DNA of 64,000 nt from Brachionus plicatilis (Eukaryota; Rotifera; Eurotatoria; Ploima; Brachionidae), in NCBI GenBank assembly GCA_010279815.1, contig QEOQ01000544.1, positions 124,001-188,000 of the forward strand, written 5' to 3'. A model generated the notes under the pieces. It had not been told where the DNA came from. It saw only the letters and a program-made list of their open reading frames with translations, and did not search any database. The position numbers were made by a program, and so were the translations under genes. Positions 56,588-64,000 of this stretch are shown in pieces; within the stretch, counting starts at the first letter, position 1, and each line of letters starts with the position of its first letter.

Positions 56588-59500
56588 AGTAGCTGGAGCA
56601 TAAAATTATCTTCAATAAAATTTTTCTGATAATTATAGTTGTGCCATTGTGTTTTTGACAATTGTATATATTTTACCAAGTTATTTTGATAACTTGGATA
56701 ATTGAATTGAAAAGAAATTACAAAAAATTATTTACTTATTTAAAAATCTTTACAATGGGGACATTGTTAATTTTGGTACAAAAAAAATCATTAAAAATAA
56801 CAAAGCTCAAGTTCAAGCCGACCAAAATATGTTCTGTAAATTGTAGCAACTGATACATCCTTTGTCGCTAACACTTACTCAAACTAATGTTTATGACTGA
56901 TTTCAAAACTTAACACCACAAAATAATTCTTAAATGCGTAAATATTGAATTGGAAAATTTTTGCTCATATTTTGACGCTAAGAATAAGCTAAAATAAGAT
57001 GTATTAAATATGAAATTATGGATAAAAATTAACTTTAGGGCTGAAAATTGAAACAATTAAAATTTAGACGCATTTTATTTTTTTCATATAAATAATGAAA
57101 TTATTTATCAAAAATTCTATTTTAAAATAAAAATTCAAAATTTCTATTAGATCTTTGGCTTGGCTATCAGAAAAAATAATTTTTTATTTTTAGGTGTCTA
57201 ATTTTATTTGATTTTTTTATTCAAAATTGAGATATTAATTAATAATTCTTTAATTTGCAAATTGTAAATTCGTAATTAGAGAAATAAGAATGCCGTAAAT
57301 AATACTATAAGGAAGCAGAAATAATATTTCTAGCTATGATTTATTTTTAGAGTAATATCAATTAGTTAATAAAATGATTCATAAATAAAATCGTAATTAA
57401 AATTACTAATTTTATTTTAAAAAGATTATTAAAATGGCAAATTTATTTAAATTTTTTAAACAGTTTTAACTCTATGAACGTATCCCTTTTAAAAAATTTT
57501 TTTCCTGAGTAAAAATAGTTTACAAAAGAAAAATAATTTTTTCTAATTCGTTAATTAATTAAATTATGGTGTAAGCACTAATAATTTTTGAGGTAAATAT
57601 TGTCGAAATTAATGCTGTTTTTGCGAATTTTTTTTTCTGGCCTTTGGGGAATAATTCTATAAGCTTGAGAAATAATTTGAAATTTTTACGATGTTTTAAT
57701 TATTTTTTAAGGTATTTTATTGCCTTTTTAAATTTTTTCGACAAAAAACGAAAATAAAATCATCAAATAAAAAAATAAGTTGATCGTGAGTAATTGCCTA
57801 CATATATTGTATGTTGTTTAAATTTTTTTAAAACAAAATATTATTGGCAAATTTTTCAATGAATTTCAAATAATTTCAAATATATTACGAAATTTACGAA
57901 AGACATTCAATTAGATTTCTGAAATTGGGGATAATTTTTAAAATAAAATTTACCGAGTCAAAATGATTTTAAGATACTTATGGAATTTTTTTCTACTGAT
58001 TCGTTAGTTTAATTTTTAGGAATAAAAAAAATTTTAAATAATTTAAAAAAATTATTTAAATATTTTTATTTTATGTTTTGAAAGTGTGTGATATTTGCAT
58101 ACGTTAAATTTTTAAGTACACATGCTATTTTTTTAATCATGATAGAAGAATTATTTGATAAGACCCTCTTGCATCTTTTCAAATATTAACATCATCAAGT
58201 CAAATCTGAAAAAAATAACCATTAAGAGGAAAAAAGTAAAATTAAGTTAGTTAATAAAAGATTTTAAAATATTTTTGAAAAAATTTTATTAGTTAAAATA
58301 AATTTAAGATATGATAAAGAACTTTAAAGGAATGTAATTTTTCAAATTTTTTTCAATTTGATATATATATTTGGTTAAATATCAAAATAATTTTAATTAA
58401 AAAAGTAAACAAACAATCTTTTATTATTTTCTCCTTTGCTAATAATACTAATATTTAAAAGGTTTATCAATTCATCGTTGAATTATTTTGTAGTAAAATT
58501 TACTATTTAAACAATTCCAAAATTTTAAATTCCATTATTTTAGAGCAGGTATTTACTTGTTATCTAGACATATTCTATACATATATTACTTGTTATCAGA
58601 TCATGTGTATTCTTGAATTGTAAAACAGATTCGGTGAAAAATTTTTCCATTCAGCAAATTAATCTTAATAATTCTTATTAAGTATTTATTCAAATTATTG
58701 AAGTTCTTATTTATCATGTCTAATGTACTGGGTAATAATGTGCTTGGGTAACAAATATCTCACTTGGTTCTTTAAAAGAATATTCTTAGTTCAATCCTCT
58801 TTATAACGAAAAAGTTGGGTGGAATTCTTTATTTTCGTTGAATAGAAATTCGTTCTATCGAAAACTCCAAGAAAAGAATAGAAAAATTTTAAATAATGAA
58901 AAAAAAATGAAAAAAAAATCAATTCTTTATAACAAAAGAAGTACCGTAAGCTTTGCAAACTACCCAGGGTCATAGTGTGTAATTTTCCAAAGCCTTTCAC
59001 CATAATATATATTCTAACCCATTGGGTTTTTAAAAAAAAATTCCCATGAGTTGTATTTAAAAATAAGTTAAAATATTTATAATAAAAAGAATTTTTTGTA
59101 GATAATTCTAAAGAATAAAATTATTACCTCACTATTTTCTCGTTTGAACACTAGGGGATAGTTGGCAAGGTTTTAATGAAATTTTAAACATTTCTAAAAG
59201 CTTTGATATTGTGATGTTTATAATTTAGTCATGATGTTTTTTATTTATTCAGTTTTCCTTTCAAGTGATTAATACTTTTATTTTTCGAGACATTATTAGA
59301 TAAATTTTTACTCATTTTGATTCATGGTACATTTTTTGGTCTTTAAAAAATTTACATTCAATTATGAAAAATCATTATAAAAAGTGTGGTGTTACAAATT
59401 TTTTTTTAAAAAAATAAATGGGAGTCATTTTCTTATCCCAAATTATTTTTAAATAAAAAAAAACGAAAAATTAAACTTTTGGTTCTATTCTAATAAATAA

Positions 59501-60322
59501 AATGTCAAGATTTATTTATTTTTTTTAAAATTAAGGTGCGGATTTTTTTTCACTTTTCGTTGAACAATGTTTTATTTCTCAAGAAAAAGTTAATTTGGCT
59601 GGTTTGAAGAATCTAGTTGTATTGGGTTTTCGGATATCCAGTTTGCTTGAGACATTATTGTTCCATTTGTAAAAATGAGGTAGAGACATATTCAAAAATT
59701 TTAGTTAAAATAAACAAAAAGTTAAGGAAAGAAAGTTAACACCCTGAGCGAACCTTGGTTAAAATAATTTAAAATTCTTATCGATTTATTTGGCGTGCTT
59801 TTTCTATTATTATGAAACAATCGTGTTTTATAATTATCGTGTTTTATTATTTGTAGGGGTTTTTGACAAAATTATGATTAAAAAATTGCCAAGTCATTTT
59901 TTAAAATTAATTTAAAAAAAATGTTTCTTTGAAATAATTTCCCTGAAAATATTTGACAAGAAAAAATATTTTTCTACTATAGAGAAATTGTCGGAAACAT
60001 TTTTTTAAAAAGCTCTTAAAAAAATAGCTTTAATTTTCTTAAATAAAAAATTAACACACCTAATAGAAACCAATTATTTAAAAAGCTGTTTAACTTTTTT
60101 TATTTAAAAATTTAATCATTAAATTTAAGAATCATTACAATATTCATACTGACTTTAAATTAATTTACTCTTATAATCTTTTGATTTTTATGAATTTTTT
60201 GAATTTTATAGATTTTCTAAATATTAATGATTTCAAAAAAAAATTTTCTTAAGTTACATTAATTCCCGGAATAAATTATTCTAAAAAGCTCACAATAAAA
60301 AAATTATCAATTTTCTTTCTAG

Positions 60323-60395
60323 CACCTTTTTGAATGGCGGCTCCGATGTGACAAAGAGGTTAATGCATAGAGGTGATCTTCTACGCCGATTCTAA
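60323..60395 (+). CDS. Weak candidate terminal exon
   Basis: After a TTTCTTTCTAG acceptor, a frame of 23 codons (TFLNGGSDVTKRLMHRGDLL) runs to TAA in a conspicuously GC-richer island (GAATGGCGGCTCCGATGTG). No upstream exon was found. It could instead be a small repeat. Confidence 0.2.
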
Positions 60396-62722
60396 TCAGA
60401 TTTTATAATGCTATGAAAAATTCATTAAAAAGCAGCAAATTAATTTTTAAAATTATTAAAAAATATAATTTTAAATATCTGAATATTTTTGTTGTTAGTT
60501 GACTGCATGAAATTAAATCTTTAAACCAAAAACAAAAAACAGAATAATTTTTCTGATTTTTAAATAAAAGGTTTGTTTACGCTTTATCATAAAGACGTAT
60601 TTTTTCTTCTCAATTTAAAAATAAAATTATTAGAAATATTTAGAATAAACATTAATAGAAGTTGTTGTGATTAGAAATAAGGATACAACATTCGCACTTT
60701 ACTAAATTTATTTTATCATCTTTGTTGAAAAGATAATGAAAATTAATAAATTTCCAGCAGATTTTAGAAAAAAATAAACCTCGATATATTAATTTAGCGT
60801 ATGATACTAAAATTACTGATTTTTCACCAATTTTACTAGATGAATATAAAAATACCTTCCTTTTCATTTAATTACTTAATTAATATAAAATTTGAATTTT
60901 TTATAAAATATCCAGTTAAAGGCTAATTATTCAAATTTTCAATTAAATTTGAAAAAAAATTAATTTTTTGCATTCCACGACTTTTTAATTATAAACCAGA
61001 TTACAGAACTCAGATTTTTTATCACAATTCATACCATTATATCATAAATTATCTAAATATTGTTCTAATTCAAAAAAAAATTTTACTAATTGTACCACCA
61101 AAACTGGCACAAAAAATTTCTGATAATTAACTATAGCATCAATTAGCTGATTTTTTGTTTTTTTTTAATGTAAAAAATGTTTAATTTATAATTTTAATAA
61201 GATTTAAAAAAAATAATAATAATATCAGTTATGCAAAATTAGCAAAATGATTTTTTTTTTAAGTAATTTTAGTTTTAAATAATAAATCGTTTATTTAACA
61301 TATTTGAAGAATGAAGATATCTTCATAATCTTTTTCAATTATAAGCGATTAAAAGTATTGATTTTATTTAGTTATTACCAGATCATTATAAATAGATGAC
61401 AAAATTGAAAAAACAAGGCTTTTTACATTTTTAATATGATAAAGCATTTCGAAAAAATTGTCTTGGTTATGGCCAGTGTATGCTGAAATTAAAATAAAAT
61501 AGGACTGAAAAAGAATCATTTATATATTTTAAGCAAAACTCATTTTTTTTTACAAATCATTTATTTTTGAAATTTAAAAAAAAACAGTCGATTCTCTTTC
61601 AATAATTATTCAACTTTCAATAATAATTAAGACCTTATGAATTTTAGGTTTAAAAATTTAAATTATTTTATTGGACATATTTATTTTTGATTGTTATTTT
61701 TAAAATTTAATAATTTTTAACAAAATGATCTTTAAGAATTTTATGAATATTCATTAATTTTAATTTAAGAAACAATTGTTTAGATTGGTGGGGTCTGAAG
61801 AAGGTAATTAGAATCCAAATGAAAAAATTCGACTCCATAGGATGATTTGAGACACATTGCAATAATGTTTAAAAAATTATTAGTTAAAATAAAAAAAAAC
61901 TCAAATAGAAGTAATTAAAAAAAATCAAGTTTAGATTTAATATAAATTTACATGATAAATCTCAATTTCATGATTAATCTTAAATCAGCAATTAAAAAAT
62001 TAATATTAACATAATAATTTTTTATAATAACAAAAATAATAAAGCTACGACAAGCAAGTTTGCGGAAGCGGTCGGCTATGGTAGAACTCTGTGCTTTACA
62101 AGGAAAAATACAGAAATAGAAGAACTTAAATGTTTTTAGAGTCAAAGAAAAAAATTAGAAGGAACAGAGAGGGGTATGAATTATTTGTAAAATTAAAATT
62201 GTTTTGTGGTATTATTTTAAAAAATCTTCTTTATTTTGTTTCAGTTCTTTTATAATTTGATTAAAAATTTACCATATGAAATCTTTTCTGAGTTCTCAAG
62301 TATCACAAATCGACTTAATTTTTCTTTTGTTGTATTTATTTTCTTTGAACTATTTGATTAATACACAAATCAATAAAGTGATTCTTAAACTGTTAGTGTA
62401 CGTCTTTAATAAAGCCTTTATTATAGAAATAAATCGGTACTTTAAAAATAAATTATAAGATTCCTAGATATCTAGTCATGACATAAAAAAATAAAATAGT
62501 TTTATCTATTTGAATAAATTATTAGATGACTCAATAGGTCTAAATTTAGAAAAAATAAACCCAAATTGTCATAAAAAAAATATTATTTAAAAACAATAAA
62601 AATTAGATATTTACAAGGGATCTCTAAAATGACATGATAATTATTTAATTAAATTAATTAAATGGCTTTTTAAGTTACTTAGCCTTTTTTATAGAAAGTT
62701 AATTTTTTTTAAGATCATAGTA

Positions 62723-63444
62723 CCCTATACCCTTGCGAAGAGATGCATGCACCAAAAACCAAAACTCAGGTTTTAGCCCAAGCATCACGTTACATCTCGC
62801 CCATGTTAAACTTTCCCCCCTTTTGATGCGTGCATTAAAATGCAGATTTTTGGTGTTTAACGCCGCGTTAAAACCCAAAAACGCCGCGTTAATTCCTGAA
62901 ATTCAAATTTAGATGCGGCATCAATGATACATGTTAGTCATTAACTTATTTTTGAAATTCAAATTTAGATGCCGGGTTAAAAATTGAAAAAAAAATTAAT
63001 TCATAAATGATTAAAAATTATTTTTTTTTATTAAAAATACATTTTCTGAAGATTTTAGCTTTCTATCATTTTAGTTTTTTTAATATCCAAATTTAAATTT
63101 TTTTTCCAATCTTTTCCTCAAATTTTTAATTTAAAATCTCAATATTAGCCCCGCACTTAAAACTAGAAAATGTATTTTTAATAAAAAAAAATAATTTTTA
63201 ATCATATATGAATTTATTTTTTTTTCAATTTTTAACCCGGCATCTAAATTTGAATTTCAGGAATAAACGCGGCGTTTTCCACCGAGTTTTGGGTTTTAAC
63301 GCGGCGTTAAACACCAAAAATCTGCATTTTAATGCACGCATCAAAAGGGGGGAAAGTTTAACATGGGCGAGATGTAACGTGATGCTTGGGCTAAAACCTG
63401 AGTTTTGGTTTTTGGTGCATGCATCTCTTTGCAAGGGTATACGG
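62723..63444. mobile_element. 0.72-kb palindromic MITE (giant fold-back)
   Basis: Ends CCCTATACCCTTGCGAAGAG and, inverted, CCGTATACCCTTGCAAAGAG, with TA on both outer sides (62721-62722 and 63445-63446). Arms of about 280-325 bp pair through GATGCATGCACCAAAAACC, ACATCTCGCCCATGTTAAAC and GTGTTTAACGCCGCGTTAAA. The left arm carries an extra copy of about 75 bp of the ATTCAAATTTAGATGC segment. Fragments of the family occur near 3100-3168, 11980-12010 and 37600-37755. The arms are unusually rich in CG. No ORF longer than shadows. Confidence 0.85.
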
Positions 63445-63446
63445 TA

Positions 63447-64000
63447 GCAGTCTTTCATAATTTGATCTCTCTTCAATTGATAATAAACTCACGATAAATT
63501 TTTTTGGATTATGAATAAATTTTTTTAAGATAAAAGATAATAAATAAAAATTTTAAATGTTCAGTTATTCGAATAAATTATTTTTATAAGCCAAAAAAAA
63601 ATTTTAATCTAAAGTTAATTTCTAGTTATAATCAGTTAATTTATTTTTATTATTTTTAAACCAACTCATTTATTTTGCGTATAAATGATAATTCAGACTT
63701 CATTTCTGGAATATTAAAATTTATTGGGTCACTCTAAAACAATTAATTATACTTCTTATATTATTAATTTAGCATACGAAGTCTTTATCTGATAATTTGA
63801 AGTCTTATAATAGAAATTTTAACAAAATTTTCTTATCTAAAAACAAAACTTAAAACAAAAATGTTTCTTATAAAGGCCTTTTTTATTCTTTACAAATCTT
63901 TGTTTTTTAGATATTAAAATAAAAACTGTAAAAACTTAAAGAAATTGATAAAAAAATTAATTTATTAATCCAGCAATTTAAATACAAATAAGAATGATTT
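63447..64000. other. AT-rich non-coding sequence
   Basis: Nothing recognisable to the right edge of the window. Confidence 0.6.

Larger units (their letters stand above)
55773..62722. other. AT-rich intergenic region
   Basis: Long AT-rich stretch without a recognisable gene. Three small islands of better composition are at 56486-56587, 60323-60395 and 62038-62145. The last contains GCGGAAGCGGTCGGCTATGG, and its start (AAGCTACGACAAGC) resembles 15850-15925. Confidence 0.5.

Noticed and set aside
63208..63476. Two overlapping about 80-aa frames on opposite strands
   Set aside because: Both lie in the right arm of the palindromic MITE, and their reading is explained by the inverted repeat.
1..64000. 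CRISPR arrays, bacterial operons, tRNA or rRNA genes
   Set aside because: None seen. Regularly spaced repeats are microsatellites or transposon ends, and splice sites show the DNA is eukaryotic nuclear.

Overview
This is a eukaryotic nuclear window from an extremely AT-rich, transposon-rich invertebrate genome. An innexin makes it metazoan and, in practice, protostome. Spliced genes with both tiny introns (60 and 79 bp) and multi-kilobase introns, AT-rich intergenic DNA and a DUF229 tandem family would suit a monogonont rotifer such as Brachionus. That taxonomic guess is inference only. Two N gaps (21201-21331 and 55112-55772) show it is a draft scaffold.

Four kinds of intact or near-intact host gene are visible. 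(1) The first 4.1 kb hold the 5' two exons of an innexin on the minus strand, running off the left edge. (2) Two complete, tandem, minus-strand, four-exon genes (22002-25281 and 32881-35879) encode type II membrane-anchored DUF229 proteins of the alkaline-phosphatase/sulfatase fold. A third exon-2 fragment sits at 21136-21721, beside a gap and between perfect 129-bp direct repeats. (3) A two-exon CCT2 (TCP-1 beta chaperonin subunit, 531 aa) lies on the minus strand at 41688-43362 and is strikingly GC-rich against its surroundings. (4) A single-exon 66-aa heterotrimeric G-protein gamma subunit lies at 48527-48727 on the plus strand.

Much of the remaining recognisable sequence is mobile DNA: a decayed Tc1/mariner transposase (39742-41121) split by a fold-back MITE with a 9-bp target duplication; a sibling MITE at 27062-27409, also with 9-bp duplications; a 1.7-kb element with long terminal inverted repeats and a BED-finger remnant (43937-45622); CR1/Jockey-like LINE remnants near 30.5-31.7 kb; and a 0.72-kb giant palindrome at 62723-63444.

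The most unusual locus is a three-level nest at about 49.75-55.1 kb. A LINE (ORF1 and RT pieces) is interrupted by a pogo-like MITE with a TA duplication, which is itself interrupted by a young 3.35-kb LTR retrotransposon with a 4-bp GGAC duplication, PBS and PPT. That LTR element has a membrane-segment-containing Gag and a CCHC knuckle but no protease, RT, RNase H or integrase. In place of pol it carries an RRM-like, heptad-repeat coiled coil, RING-finger gene, which looks like an E3 ubiquitin ligase.

The long stretches at 4.1-21 kb, 35.9-39.3 kb, 45.6-48.5 kb and 55.8-62.7 kb are nearly all AT-rich non-coding sequence with a few isolated exon-like islands, listed at low confidence.
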